NCBI RefSeq assembly: GCF_011761985.1
Contig: NZ_JAASQT010000001.1
Location: forward strand, 248,001-312,000
Length of the DNA: 64,000 nucleotides
Direction: 5' to 3'
DNA from: Brevundimonas terrae
GTDB taxonomy: Bacteria > Pseudomonadota > Alphaproteobacteria > Caulobacterales > Caulobacteraceae
In this document: positions 44,622 to 53,572 of the stretch, in pieces
How positions within the stretch are numbered: the stretch's first letter is position 1
Layout of the letters: the number at the start of each line of letters is the position of its first letter
The notes under the pieces: model-generated
Database searches by the model: none
What the model saw: the letters and a program-made list of their open reading frames with translations, nothing else
Told to the model about the DNA's origin: nothing
Translations under genes and position numbers: made by a program

Positions 44622-44821
44622 AGGGGCTCCCTTCGAAACACGGACAGGGCACCACGCCCTCCCCCCTCTTCGAAAATCCTGCCACCGCAAAGGGTGGTTT
44701 CCGCGCACAGCCATAATCCCAAGCTGCCGCCGAGGTAAAGTCACAGTCTTACCTCGATTTAACTTGGCCTTAGGTCAGCCAGCCTCCAGAACATCATCAT
44801 ATTACGAGGGTCGTTCCACAA

Positions 44822-45994
44822 ATGTCGCTTGCGCTGTCCACGCTGCTCTTCGAGTGGCGCAGATATATGGCCGCCGTTATGGCTCTGGCCCTGTCAGGTC
44901 TGCTTGTGCTGGCCATGACCGGTGTCTTCATCGGCATCGGCAAGGGCTTTACCGCCACTATCGAACGCTCCAGCGCCGATATCATCATCATGCAACCGGG
45001 TGCCAAGAGCCTGATCGGCGGGCCGTCCGGCGTGCCGCGCCGCTTTATTCCTCTGACCTATAACCACCCTGCTGTCGTCGAGGTCCAACCTCTGGACGGT
45101 GCTGGCGGAACCTTCCAGTCGATCAAGGAAGTTGATCCGACACGCAGTCAGGCGGATCGCGCCAAGCAAGGTGCCCCGCGTCAAAAATTCGTCCAGTCCA
45201 GCATCATCGACACCACACCGGGTTCGGTAACAATTCCCACCGACTATTCGCGCGAACTGGTCGATGCCCTGCGCCAACCTTATACGGTCGCTGTGGACGA
45301 GACGGCGCTGAAGACCCTCGGCGTCAAGCTGGGCGACAAGGCCCTTTATAATGGCCAGACCGTCACGATCGTCGGCGTAACCCGCGGCTATCCCAACATG
45401 ATGCAACCGGGCGTGGTCATGTCGCGCGATACCTTGCGTATGGTCGGTCAGGCCGATACCGGACCGCGTGTTGGCCCGCTGATGATCAAGCTGCGCGATC
45501 CGTCGCAAGCCACAATTGTCGCCGCCCAGTTGAATGAAATGGGCAAGGGCCAATGGAAGGCCTGGACCCGTCAGGAACTGGCCGACGCCAATGCCGGCGC
45601 CATGTTCGAGGAAGGCATCCTCGTCATCATCATCGGCGGTTGCGTCGTGCTGGGTATCATCATCGGTGTAGCCATCACCTGGCAGACCCTGCGCGGTGCC
45701 ATCATGGCCAATATCAAGGAGTTCGCCTCGCTGCGGGCTCTGGGCGTCGGCATGGGCTCGCTGCGCCGCATCGTCATGGAGCTGAGCTTCTGGGTGGGCT
45801 TGGTCGGCGTGGGGGCTGCAATCCTGCTGACATGGATCTTGTCCCTGCTGGCCCGTTCCAATGCGGTCATTATCGCCATGCCGCCCCTGCTGTTGATCGT
45901 CGTCGGTGGTGGCCTGATCGCCATCTCCATGCTGTCGGGCTTCCTCTCGATGGGCATCCTCAAAAAGAGCCAACCGGCGGACCTGCTGCGATGA
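44822..45994 (+). CDS. ABC exporter permease (DevC/MacB-like)
   Basis: This is a 390-residue FtsX-fold permease. Its N-terminal membrane segment is MALALSGLLVLAMTGVFIGI. A large periplasmic domain (about 45-265) carries ADIIIMQPGAKSLIGG and VGVTRGYPNMMQPG. Three C-terminal segments follow (about 275-300, 320-345 and 355-378). The arrangement with ATPase and HlyD genes downstream is the DevBCA type, which moves lipids or other amphiphiles through a TolC-like channel. Its stop overlaps the ATPase start (ATGA). No outer-membrane channel is nearby. Confidence 0.88.
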   Translation: MSLALSTLLFEWRRYMAAVMALALSGLLVLAMTGVFIGIGKGFTATIERSSADIIIMQPGAKSLIGGPSGVPRRFIPLTYNHPAVVEVQPLDGAGGTFQSIKEVDPTRSQADRAKQGAPRQKFVQSSIIDTTPGSVTIPTDYSRELVDALRQPYTVAVDETALKTLGVKLGDKALYNGQTVTIVGVTRGYPNMMQPGVVMSRDTLRMVGQADTGPRVGPLMIKLRDPSQATIVAAQLNEMGKGQWKAWTRQELADANAGAMFEEGILVIIIGGCVVLGIIIGVAITWQTLRGAIMANIKEFASLRALGVGMGSLRRIVMELSFWVGLVGVGAAILLTWILSLLARSNAVIIAMPPLLLIVVGGGLIAISMLSGFLSMGILKKSQPADLLR

Positions 45995-46752
45995 TCACAA
46001 AAGTTCATGGAAAACACGGCGACGCTGCCATCGAAGCCAAGGGCATTATCAAGCGCTTCAAGTCCGGTCGTGGCTATGTCGAGGTTCTGAAGAATGTCGA
46101 CTTCGATGCCCGCCACGGCGACCTGACCATGGTTATGGGGCCGTCCGGTTCGGGTAAGTCCACCCTGATCGCCGCCCTGTCCGGCCTGTTGCGCCCCGAT
46201 GAGGGCACCGTTGCGGCGCTGGATCAACCCAATCTGTGGAAGCTTTCGTCCGGCAAGATCGACAAGTTCCGCCTCGATCACTGCGGTTTCATCTTTCAGG
46301 GTTTCAACCTGTTCCCGTCGCTCAGCGCCCTGCAACAGGTCACGACGGTCCTTAAATATCAGGGCCTGACGCCCGATGCCGCCAAGGCCCGCGCCAAGCT
46401 GGCCCTTGAAGAAGTCGGCCTTGGCCATCGCCTGCACCAGCGACCGGCGGCATTGTCCGGCGGCGAGAAGCAGCGCGTCGCCATTGCCCGCGCCCTTGCC
46501 AAGGACCCGCAGATTCTCTTCGCGGACGAACCAACCTCGGCGCTGGATGGCGAGAACGGTCAGGTCGTTATCCGCCTACTGCGTCGTGCCGCAACCGAAC
46601 ATGGTGCCGCCGTCATCTGCGTGACCCACGACCCGCGCCTTGAAGCCTGGGCCGACCGCGTCATCCATATCGAGGACGGGGTCATCATTGATGACCAGCG
46701 TCGCTCCCCCGATCCCGAAGCCCTTCTAAACTCCGCCTTGGCCCCACACTGA
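45991..46752 (+). CDS. ABC transporter ATPase (DevA/LolD-like)
   Basis: This is a 253-residue ATPase powering the permease upstream. Walker A is GPSGSGKST, the signature is LSGGEKQRVAIARAL, Walker B is ILFADEPTSALD and the switch His is in VICVTHDPRL. The Q-loop reads FIFQGFNLFPSL, typical of the MacB/LolD branch. Its ATG overlaps the permease stop. Confidence 0.93.
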   Translation: MITKVHGKHGDAAIEAKGIIKRFKSGRGYVEVLKNVDFDARHGDLTMVMGPSGSGKSTLIAALSGLLRPDEGTVAALDQPNLWKLSSGKIDKFRLDHCGFIFQGFNLFPSLSALQQVTTVLKYQGLTPDAAKARAKLALEEVGLGHRLHQRPAALSGGEKQRVAIARALAKDPQILFADEPTSALDGENGQVVIRLLRRAATEHGAAVICVTHDPRLEAWADRVIHIEDGVIIDDQRRSPDPEALLNSALAPH

Positions 46753-46776
46753 TCTTAATGTCTGGAACTCTTTGAA

Positions 46777-47787
46777 ATGCCCGCCTTTCTGAAGAACAAA
46801 TGGCTCTGGATCGGTCTGGTCCTCGTCGTACTGGCGCTCGCCGGATTTACGATGTTCAACGGTGCCAAGGCCAAGAAAGCCGAAGAAGCCAAACAGGCTG
46901 CGGTTAAGGTCGAAAGCCCCTATGCCGCCATCGCCAATGGCAAGATCGACGTTGAAGGCGGCATCATCCAGATCGCGGCCCGTCGAGGCGGTGTCGTGCG
47001 CGATGTGCTGGTGCAGGAAGGCGACATGGTCACCACCGGCCAGATTCTGGCCCGTCAGGAAGACGACGAGCCGCGCCTGCAACTGCAAACCGCCAATGCC
47101 GATCTGAACGCTGCCGAGAGCCAGCTTCGCCAGATTCAGGTGGATATCAGCGCCGCCGAACGTGAACTGGCCCGTATGCAGCAACTGGCCGCGACCAATT
47201 TCGTCGCCGCCCAGCGTCTCGACAAGGCCCGCGACGATGTTGCCTCGGCCCGCGCCCGTCTGGGCTCGCAGCAGGCAGCGGTCGAAACCGCCCGCGCCCG
47301 TCGCGATCAAGCCGCCTATAATGTCGAGATGACCGTCATCCGTGCACCCGCCGATGGCCGCATCGTGCGCCGCTATGCCAATCCGGGTGCCGGTGCCTCG
47401 ACCCTGAACGTGTCGAACATGTTCGATCTGGAACCCAAGGCTCCGCGTATCGCGCGCGCCGAAATCGTCGAAGCCGACATCCCCAATGTGGCCGCTGGAC
47501 AGCAGGTCGAGGTGACCCCGGAAAGTGACCCGTCCAAGGTCTATGTCGGCAAGGTTCTGCGCCGTGCCGCCGTGTTCGGTGCCCGTAAACTGGCCTCGGA
47601 CGACCCGTCGCAACGCACCGACGAACGCGTCGTCGAGGTTGTCGTTGATGTCGGCGATGCTCCGCTGCTGATCGGCCAGCGCGTACTGGTCAAGTTCATG
47701 AAGCCCGGCGAGACCCCCGGTGCCAAGCGTGAACCCACGGTCGGTGTCCCCGCCAACCGCGCCATGCAAACACCGGCCCGCCGCTAA
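46777..47787 (+). CDS. HlyD-type membrane-fusion protein (DevB-like)
   Basis: This is a 336-residue periplasmic adaptor. N-terminal anchor residues 7-25 (WLWIGLVLVVLALAGFTMF). The lipoyl-type half-motif RGGVVRDVLVQEGDMVTTGQ is followed by a helical hairpin (LQTANADLNAAESQLRQIQ) and the beta-barrel (VIRAPADGRIVRRYANPGAG). It bridges the inner-membrane exporter to an outer-membrane channel. Third gene of the exporter operon. Confidence 0.9.
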   Translation: MPAFLKNKWLWIGLVLVVLALAGFTMFNGAKAKKAEEAKQAAVKVESPYAAIANGKIDVEGGIIQIAARRGGVVRDVLVQEGDMVTTGQILARQEDDEPRLQLQTANADLNAAESQLRQIQVDISAAERELARMQQLAATNFVAAQRLDKARDDVASARARLGSQQAAVETARARRDQAAYNVEMTVIRAPADGRIVRRYANPGAGASTLNVSNMFDLEPKAPRIARAEIVEADIPNVAAGQQVEVTPESDPSKVYVGKVLRRAAVFGARKLASDDPSQRTDERVVEVVVDVGDAPLLIGQRVLVKFMKPGETPGAKREPTVGVPANRAMQTPARR

Positions 47788-47804
47788 GGCCGCGCCACAC
47801 AAAA

Positions 47805-47838
47805 CAAAAGGCCCGCCAAACCGGCGGGCCTTTTTTTT
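47805..47838. terminator. Bidirectional terminator between exporter operon and crotonase gene
   Basis: GGCCCGCC and GGCGGGCC pair around AAACC, followed by eight T. On the opposite strand the stem is followed by TTTTGTTTTG. It separates two convergent transcripts. Confidence 0.9.
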
Positions 47839-47855
47839 GATCGTAATGTCGGTGC

Positions 47856-48653
47856 CTATTGGCCCGTGAACACGCCGGTGCGCTTTTCCAGTACAGCCGT
47901 CACGCCTTCGATGTGGTCCTCGGTCAAATGGGCCAGTGCCTGCATGGCGGCACTCATTTCCAGCATCTGGTCGAAATTGGTGTCGCGGCCCTGACGCAAC
48001 AGCGTCTTGCCCATACGCACCGCCTGTACCGGCTGGGCGGCAATCTGGCGGGCCGTTATCATGGCCTCGTCCATCAGCGTATCATGCGCCACGACACGGT
48101 TGACCAGACCCCATTTGTCCGCCGTTTCCGCATCGATCGAGCGGGCTGTGAACAGCATTTCCGCCGCGCGGTTATAGCCAATATTGCGCGGCAACAGCCA
48201 CGATCCGCCATCGCCCGGAATAATGCCCAGCTTCATAAACGGAATGCCGAAACTGGCCCGTTCCGAAGCGATACGGATATCGCCAAGGCCCGCAATATCG
48301 CATCCCAGACCCATGGCCGGACCGTTCACAGCCGTAATCAGCGGCACGTCCAGCCCGTACAGCGCCCGCACAATGCGATGGACAATCCGGCGATAGCGCT
48401 CGCGGATCGCCGCCCCCGAGCCTTCAAACAGATCGCGGCGTTCCTGCATGGCCCGCAGATCGCCACCGGCCGAAAAGGCCCGCCCTTCGCCCGTCAGCAC
48501 CACACAGGAGACGCTCGGATCGGCATTGGCGCGCTCGCACGCATTGGCCACCTCGTCCCCGTCGGTCATGTCCGGCAGCGCATTCAGGCGCTCTGGTCGG
48601 CTAAGGGTCCAGATCAGGACAGAACCTTCACGCGTCTCGGTAATCAGGGCCAT
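47856..48653 (-). CDS. Enoyl-CoA hydratase/isomerase (crotonase) family
   Basis: This is a 265-residue crotonase-fold enzyme acting on acyl-CoA thioesters. The oxyanion-hole segments are GRAFSAGGDLRAMQ and INGPAMGLGCDIAGLGDIRIA. A catalytic Glu appears in the second set, IPFMKLGIIPGDGGSWLLPR, at about residue 137. A role in fatty-acid beta-oxidation is likely, but the exact substrate cannot be told. Monocistronic. Confidence 0.9.
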   Translation of the reverse strand: MALITETREGSVLIWTLSRPERLNALPDMTDGDEVANACERANADPSVSCVVLTGEGRAFSAGGDLRAMQERRDLFEGSGAAIRERYRRIVHRIVRALYGLDVPLITAVNGPAMGLGCDIAGLGDIRIASERASFGIPFMKLGIIPGDGGSWLLPRNIGYNRAAEMLFTARSIDAETADKWGLVNRVVAHDTLMDEAMITARQIAAQPVQAVRMGKTLLRQGRDTNFDQMLEMSAAMQALAHLTEDHIEGVTAVLEKRTGVFTGQ

Positions 48654-48730
48654 GGGAGCTCCGGTTTGCAGCGATCACTGCGCCCTGTTTCAACCACCGC
48701 CCGCGCAAGGGCAAGAAAAAGTGCCTTAAA

Positions 48731-48762
48731 ATACAAAAACCCCGGCCTTTCTGACCGGGGTT
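48731..48762 (-). terminator. Terminator of the small-protein gene
   Basis: On the minus strand AACCCCGG and CCGGGGTT pair around a nine-base loop, followed by TTTGTATTTT. It ends the transcript of the gene at 48792-48950. Confidence 0.8.
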
Positions 48763-48791
48763 CGATATTTAAACTTCAACAGGTCTCGCGA

Positions 48792-48950
48792 CTACGCGCG
48801 CGCCTTATTGAGTTTGATCGGTACAAAGTTGGATGGATGGCTGATCGCACGATCACCTGCGCCATTCACATTCTTTGTGTTTACCAGCATGCCGCCAAAA
48901 AGGGCGAAGGACATCATGGCGTGCTGCAACTTACGGTTCTTGTCGTTCAT
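48792..48950 (-). CDS. 52-residue protein with complete transcription signals
   Basis: This small ORF starts at 48950 with AAGGAAACGCT as ribosome site. It encodes MNDKNRKLQHAMMSFALFGG followed by a polar, basic tail; residues 11-22 are a short hydrophobic patch. It has its own -35/-10 promoter and a strong terminator, so it is very probably expressed. Unknown family. A toxin, a regulator or a small membrane-associated peptide are all possible. Confidence 0.65.
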   Translation of the reverse strand: MNDKNRKLQHAMMSFALFGGMLVNTKNVNGAGDRAISHPSNFVPIKLNKARA

Positions 48951-49036
48951 AGCGTTTCCTTTCAGTTGAACGAGAAAGAAAACACGCTTGCTTTTTGGGA
49001 CTCTCACCCTGTGAAGTCAGTTCGTGTAATGCGTCC

Positions 49037-49064
49037 TATATAGACTAAAGGTTGAGAAAGTCAA
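49037..49064 (-). promoter_or_regulatory. Sigma-70-type promoter of the 52-residue protein gene
   Basis: On the minus strand TTGACT (49064-49059) and TATATA (49042-49037) are 16 bases apart. The local sequence is unusually AT-rich. The transcript would start about 80 bases ahead of the ATG at 48950. Confidence 0.65.
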
Positions 49065-49121
49065 TAATTATGCTCAGAGATCGGAATATCTGTCGCACCT
49101 CTGTCATAAAAGCAGTTCAGA

Positions 49122-49358
49122 ATGACAAAGAGCATGACTGACCAACGCCCTGCGCCGCCGCGCCCGATTGCCAATCCCCCGATAACCAGCCCCTGTATTA
49201 TGGTCTGCACGGTGGATGGCGCATCCGGCCTGTGCCTGGGCTGCTACCGGACCTTGGGTGAAATCGCCGAATGGAGCCGGATGGGCGAACAGCGCCGCCA
49301 GCAACTGATGCTGGAACTGCCCTCCCGCATCGAACGCATCGATCCGAAACTGCGCTAA
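49122..49358 (+). CDS. DUF1289 cysteine-motif protein
   Basis: This is a 78-residue protein with the DUF1289 core SPCIMVCTVDGASGLCLGCY and RTLGEIAEWSRM, four cysteines that probably bind a metal or cluster. ATGs at 49122 and 49134 are both possible starts. Function unknown. The retropepsin-like gene follows on the same strand. Confidence 0.85.
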   Translation: MTKSMTDQRPAPPRPIANPPITSPCIMVCTVDGASGLCLGCYRTLGEIAEWSRMGEQRRQQLMLELPSRIERIDPKLR

Positions 49359-49436
49359 GAACAAGGTTCCCGCGTAAACCTTTTGTTCGCCACGTCGGTT
49401 CACACCATAAGAACCCGCCGGTGGCAGGATCACCCC

Positions 49437-49946
49437 ATGATCCGCTTCGATACGCGCTCAATATCAATCTTTATCGCCGCAGTGGCCACGTCGGTGGCCT
49501 GCGTCGGTGCCTTGCATCTGGCCTATAGCGCCGAGCCGCAAAGCCCCGTCGCCTTGCGCGCGTCCTCGCTGACACCGATAGCAGCGCCTGCCGTGCTGCG
49601 CGCCGCCGACGGCCATTATTGGGCCGATGCCGCCATCGAGGGCCAGTCCATGAGGATGCTGGTTGATACCGGTGCCAGCCTCGTAACCCTCAGCCGCCGC
49701 GATGCCCGCAAGCTGGGCGTCATCCCGCACGACAGCGACTTCTCGCAGACCCTTGCCACAGCCGCAGGTCCCGTCAGGGCCGCGCCCGTGGTGCTGCGCG
49801 ATATCGCCATTGCCGGTGTGCAGATGAAAAATGTCGAGGCCGTCATCGTGGACCGCGACCTGCCCGCACCCCTGCTGGGTATGAGCTTCCTTGGCCGCCT
49901 GTCTGCCTTCGAGGCCCGCCCCGACGGAATCGTCCTGAAGGGCTAA
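49437..49946 (+). CDS. Retropepsin-like aspartic protease (TIGR02281 type)
   Basis: This is a 169-residue membrane-anchored protein. Hydrophobic N-terminus, residues 8-30. The catalytic motif is MLVDTGASLVTLS and the closing flap/dimer strand is LPAPLLGMSFLGRL, the single-domain (clan AA) pattern that dimerises like retroviral protease. The start MIRFDTRS at 49437 is chosen because it precedes the anchor. Its stop overlaps the convergent LD-carboxypeptidase gene by four bases. Confidence 0.87.
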   Translation: MIRFDTRSISIFIAAVATSVACVGALHLAYSAEPQSPVALRASSLTPIAAPAVLRAADGHYWADAAIEGQSMRMLVDTGASLVTLSRRDARKLGVIPHDSDFSQTLATAAGPVRAAPVVLRDIAIAGVQMKNVEAVIVDRDLPAPLLGMSFLGRLSAFEARPDGIVLKG

Positions 49947-50788
49947 ACGCCTCGGCGTGGCCCGAACGGCACCACCTTGTTATTGCGGTCATGACCGATA
50001 TCGGCCTCGCCCAGATAGGCAATGCCCGAACGCTCGCACCAGTAGCGGGCGATTTCCACCGCCGTCATACCGAAGTCGGGATCATTCTCGGTGACGTCCG
50101 ACACGCGCCCCATGCGAATACCCACGCATTTGCGGATCGAGGCCTGCCCCGTCAGGTGGAACATCATCCTGTCCACACGATAAAGCGCCTCGGAAACCTC
50201 TTCCAGCATGATGACATGGCCTGACAGGTCCGGCTCGACCGCCGTGCCCACCAACTCATTCAGAATGGTCAGATTAAACGCCACAGCAGGGCGCGGATCA
50301 CTCGCCAGATTGCCTTCCAGCGAAGACGCATCTCCGGTTCGTAGCCAGTTCACCGCCCGCAAGCCCGTTTCGTCATTGCGCGAGCCGTCCGCCGCCATTG
50401 GCCCGTGCGCCACCTGACCAATGCCCGCCTTGTACAAGGCCGCCAGCAGGGTTCCGGCATCCGAATAGCCCATATAGCGCTTGGCGCGGGCATGTTCGTT
50501 CAGTTGCGGGATCACCGCCTCGGCAATCCGGCATGCGCCATAGCCCCCGCGCGCAAACCAGACAGCATCGAGATCGGGATCATTGGCACAGTCCACAAAA
50601 GCCGCCGCCCGTGTGGCGTCATCACCGCCAAAATGGCCATGCACCTCATAGAGCGACGGATGCATCACCAGTTCCACCTCGCCCGCAGGCCATAGACGCG
50701 CCGCCCAGTCCGCAATCGCCTGACCCCGCAGTGGATCAAGTCGCGAGCTGGCATTGACCACACCGATACGGAAAGCTTTGGTCGTCAT
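49943..50788 (-). CDS. LD-carboxypeptidase (S66, LdcA-like)
   Basis: This is a 281-residue serine peptidase that removes terminal D-alanine from the muropeptide tetrapeptide in the cytoplasm. The nucleophile elbow is MGYSDAGTLLAAL, earlier ARGGYGACRI is the family strand, the Glu is in LEEVSEALYRVDRM and the His is in DIGHDRNNKVVPFG. It faces the mpl gene across a 109-base divergent promoter region; the two act in sequence in wall recycling. Confidence 0.88.
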   Translation of the reverse strand: MTTKAFRIGVVNASSRLDPLRGQAIADWAARLWPAGEVELVMHPSLYEVHGHFGGDDATRAAAFVDCANDPDLDAVWFARGGYGACRIAEAVIPQLNEHARAKRYMGYSDAGTLLAALYKAGIGQVAHGPMAADGSRNDETGLRAVNWLRTGDASSLEGNLASDPRPAVAFNLTILNELVGTAVEPDLSGHVIMLEEVSEALYRVDRMMFHLTGQASIRKCVGIRMGRVSDVTENDPDFGMTAVEIARYWCERSGIAYLGEADIGHDRNNKVVPFGPRRGV

Positions 50789-50897
50789 GGTCTGTCGGAT
50801 CTCGTCAACGGGAATGGTGTTCTGGGGTGGCGCAAAGCGTCTTGCGTGCTAGTCAGGCACCGGACAACTCCCGACCTCCTGCGTCAAGATCAGGCCC

Positions 50898-52283
50898 ATG
50901 ATTAAAGACTACTATTTCTGTGGCATCGGTGGATCCGGCATGATGCCGCTGGCCCTGATCGTACAATCGCAAGGCCATCGCATCGCCGGTTCGGACCGCT
51001 CGCTGGATCAGGGACGCACGCCCGAAAAGTTCGACTGGCTCCGCGAGCATGGCGTGGCCCTGTTCGCGCAGGACGGCTCGGGCGTGACCTCGCCGGAACA
51101 GATCGTGGTTGCCTCCGGCGCTATCGAGGACACGGTGCCCGATATCGCCGCCGCCAAGGCCGTGGGTGCCACCATCATCACCCGCCCGCAAATGCTGAGC
51201 CAGTTGTTCAATGCCGCCCCGACCTCGATCGGCGTGGCGGGCACCAGCGGCAAGTCCACCATTACCGGCATGATTGCCTGGATCTTGCACCAACTTGATC
51301 GCCAGCCGACCGTCGTAAACGGCGCGGTGATGAAGAATTTCGCCACCGAGGACCATCCCTTTGCCTCGGCCCTCGTCGGCAACCCCGATGTATTCGCCGC
51401 CGAGGTCGATGAGTCCGACGGCTCTATTGCCCGCTATGACGCCACGGTCGCTGTCGTCTCCAACATCTCGCTCGACCACAAGTCGATGGAGGAGTTGCGC
51501 GACCTGTTCGGCGGGTTTGTGGGTCGCGCCAAGGCCGCCGTACTGAATCTCGACAATGACGAAAGCGCCGCCTTGGCCGCGCGTCTGTCCGGCAAGCCGG
51601 TCCTGACCTTCTCGCTGCACAATCCCGCCGCCGATCTTCATGCCTGCAACATCGAGCCACTGGCCGATGGCATCCGCTTCGACATGGTCGATCAGGGCCA
51701 TACCCACACAGTACGCCTCAAGGTTCCGGGCGCTCACAACATCGCCAATGCGCTGGCCGCCATCGCCGCCGTCAAGGCGCTGGGGCTAGATGTGGCCGCT
51801 GCCGCCAAGGCGCTGGAAAGCTTCGAGGGCATCCGTCGTCGTCTGGAAACCGTCGGCACCAAGAACAGCATCACCGTCATCGACGATTTTGCCCATAACC
51901 CCGACAAAATCTCGGCCACGCTGAACACACTGCACAGCTATGCAGGCCGTCTGGTCATCATGTTCCAGCCGCACGGCTTTGGCCCGCTGAAGCTAATGAA
52001 GGCCGAGTTCATCGACACCTTTGCCTCGCTGATGAAGGACGGTGACGTCCTTCTGATGCCGCAGCCCGTCTATTATGGCGGCACCACCGACCGCAGCGTT
52101 ACCTCCGAAGACATTGCAGAAGGCGTGCGCCAGCGCGGTCAGGCCGCCGAGGCACTGGAAACCCGCGAGGACTGCGGCAACCGCATTCTTGAACTGGCCC
52201 GCAGCGGTGACCGGATTCTGGTCATGGGTGCCCGCGACGACACCTTGTCTGTTTTTGCGCGCGATATTCTGGACCGGATTTAA
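50898..52283 (+). CDS. mpl: UDP-MurNAc tripeptide ligase (Mpl) or MurC-like ligase
   Basis: This is a 461-residue Mur ligase. The N-terminus is FCGIGGSGMMPLALIVQSQG, the P-loop is GVAGTSGKSTITG, the middle domain has AEVDESDGSIARY and NISLDHKSMEEL, and the C-terminal domain has GIRRRLETV, DDFAHNPDKI and FQPHGF. Mpl attaches recovered tripeptide to UDP-MurNAc; DDFAH and the pairing with an LD-carboxypeptidase favour Mpl over MurC. The usual second His of the AHHP loop is Asn here (AHNP). MurC cannot be fully excluded. Confidence 0.82.
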   Translation: MIKDYYFCGIGGSGMMPLALIVQSQGHRIAGSDRSLDQGRTPEKFDWLREHGVALFAQDGSGVTSPEQIVVASGAIEDTVPDIAAAKAVGATIITRPQMLSQLFNAAPTSIGVAGTSGKSTITGMIAWILHQLDRQPTVVNGAVMKNFATEDHPFASALVGNPDVFAAEVDESDGSIARYDATVAVVSNISLDHKSMEELRDLFGGFVGRAKAAVLNLDNDESAALAARLSGKPVLTFSLHNPAADLHACNIEPLADGIRFDMVDQGHTHTVRLKVPGAHNIANALAAIAAVKALGLDVAAAAKALESFEGIRRRLETVGTKNSITVIDDFAHNPDKISATLNTLHSYAGRLVIMFQPHGFGPLKLMKAEFIDTFASLMKDGDVLLMPQPVYYGGTTDRSVTSEDIAEGVRQRGQAAEALETREDCGNRILELARSGDRILVMGARDDTLSVFARDILDRI

Positions 52284-52334
52284 GGTTTTCCACCCACATC
52301 AGCGAACACAGTGACGCTGGCGCTCTTTTGGTAT

Positions 52335-52349
52335 TGCAAATCGTTCGCA
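52335..52349. promoter_or_regulatory. Fur/Mur-type iron box upstream of the iron operon
   Basis: TGCAAATCGTTCGCA is a TGC-N9-GCA near-palindrome. A close relative (TGCAAATTTGTCGCA, 12 of 15 positions) stands upstream of the TonB receptor at 59987-60001. The form agrees with alphaproteobacterial Fur/Mur sites. It lies 21 bases ahead of the chosen GTG start of the first gene. Confidence 0.6.
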
Positions 52350-52369
52350 GTATGTGGCACAGCCACTGC

Positions 52370-53035
52370 GTGAACAAAGTTGCCTCCCCGTCCGAGACTG
52401 CCGAAGCCCGCCCTGCGGCGGCCATGAACGCGCGTCGCTCGTTCTGGCTGAAACAGCTTCATACATGGCACTGGATTTCAGCGGCCATCAGCCTTGTGGG
52501 CATGATGCTGTTTGCCATTACCGGCATTACGCTGAACCACGCCGCCAGCATTCCCTCGACCCCGGTGGTCAAGGAAACCCTGGCGCAGATCCCGACCCCG
52601 CTGGTTCGGCGGCTCGCAGAGTTTCCCGACGAAACCACCGATCCGGTGCCAGACTATATGGTCCGCTGGGCCTCCGAGATCCTGAGCGTCAACATCGCCG
52701 ACAAGCCGACCGAAACCACGGCGGAAGAAATCTATGTCGCCCTGCCCATGCCGGGTGGCGATGCATGGATGACAATGGACCGCACCTCGGGTGAAGTCGT
52801 CTATGAAAAGACCACGCGCGGCGCGATCTCCTATCTGAACGACCTGCACAAGGGCCGTAACAGCGGCACGGTGTGGTTCTGGTTCATCGATGTGTTCGCT
52901 GTGGCCTGCGTGATCTTCACCCTGACCGGCCTTGCCCTTGTCTGGCTGCATGCCCGCAGCCGCCCGTCCTCATGGCCTCTGGTGGGTCTGGGACTGCTTA
53001 TTCCTGTCGTTATCGCCCTTATCTTTATCCACTGA
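52370..53035 (+). CDS. PepSY-associated transmembrane protein (ferric-reductase-like)
   Basis: This is a roughly 221-residue membrane protein. The core begins RRSFWLKQLHTWHWISAAIS-LVGMMLFAITG, the PepSY_TM_like pattern with histidines for haem binding. A periplasmic domain carries MDRTSGEVVYEKTTRG, and two C-terminal segments follow (VWFWFIDVFAVACVIFTLTG). The start is uncertain: GTG at 52370 or ATG at 52424 both work; an ATG at 52352 would abut the iron box. It is the first gene of an iron-reduction operon that also encodes ApbE and a diflavin reductase. Confidence 0.78.
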   Translation: MNKVASPSETAEARPAAAMNARRSFWLKQLHTWHWISAAISLVGMMLFAITGITLNHAASIPSTPVVKETLAQIPTPLVRRLAEFPDETTDPVPDYMVRWASEILSVNIADKPTETTAEEIYVALPMPGGDAWMTMDRTSGEVVYEKTTRGAISYLNDLHKGRNSGTVWFWFIDVFAVACVIFTLTGLALVWLHARSRPSSWPLVGLGLLIPVVIALIFIH

Positions 53036-53048
53036 CGAGCATCCTCCT

Positions 53049-53561
53049 ATGCGTAAGCTTCCTCTCGTCCTGACCACCGCCGCTATGACGGCTGCTGCCG
53101 CTCCGGCACTGGCCGCCGACCTGTCGGTGACTGTGGACGTTCCGCGCCTGAACACGGCCTCCTACCACCGCCCCTATGTGGCTGTGTGGATCGAGAACCC
53201 CGACCAGTCCCTGAACCGCAGCCTCGCCGTCTGGTACCAACAGACCCGTAATGCCGAGGGCGATGGCAAGGACTGGCTGAAGGACATGCGCACCTGGTGG
53301 CGCAAGGGCGGTCGCGCCATGCAGCTTCCGGCCGACGGTGTTTCCGGCCCGACCAAGGCTCCGGGTCGCCATACGGTCACTGTGCCTGCCGCACGCCTGC
53401 GTAATCTGGCCGCCGGCAACTATGTGATTGCGGTCGAGGCCGCGCGTGAACTGGGTGGTCGCGAGATCGTCCGCGTTCCCTTCCGCTGGGGCGGCCCGAA
53501 CACGGCCAATGGCTCCGGCTCTTCCGAACTCGGCGCTGTGCGCGTCAACGTCACCCGCTAA
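53049..53561 (+). CDS. DUF2271 periplasmic protein with candidate flavinylation motif
   Basis: This is a 170-residue exported protein (signal peptide 1-22, APALA-AD). It matches DUF2271: VAVWIENPDQSLNRSLAVWY and a late GPTKAPGRHTVTV. D96-G97-V98-S99-G100-P101-T102 resembles the D-x-x-(S/T)-G-A-T motif at which ApbE attaches FMN, with Pro for Ala; T102 would be the acceptor. An apbE gene lies two genes downstream. It would carry electrons in the periplasm for iron reduction; this is inference. Confidence 0.8.
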   Translation: MRKLPLVLTTAAMTAAAAPALAADLSVTVDVPRLNTASYHRPYVAVWIENPDQSLNRSLAVWYQQTRNAEGDGKDWLKDMRTWWRKGGRAMQLPADGVSGPTKAPGRHTVTVPAARLRNLAAGNYVIAVEAARELGGREIVRVPFRWGGPNTANGSGSSELGAVRVNVTR

Positions 53562-53572
53562 GGATCAGTTTC

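Noticed and set aside
42519..44738. 739-codon plus-strand ORF opposite the second S46 gene
   Set aside because: It is a mirror of the GC-rich S46 coding strand. The minus strand has signal peptide, catalytic triad and homology; the plus frame shows none.
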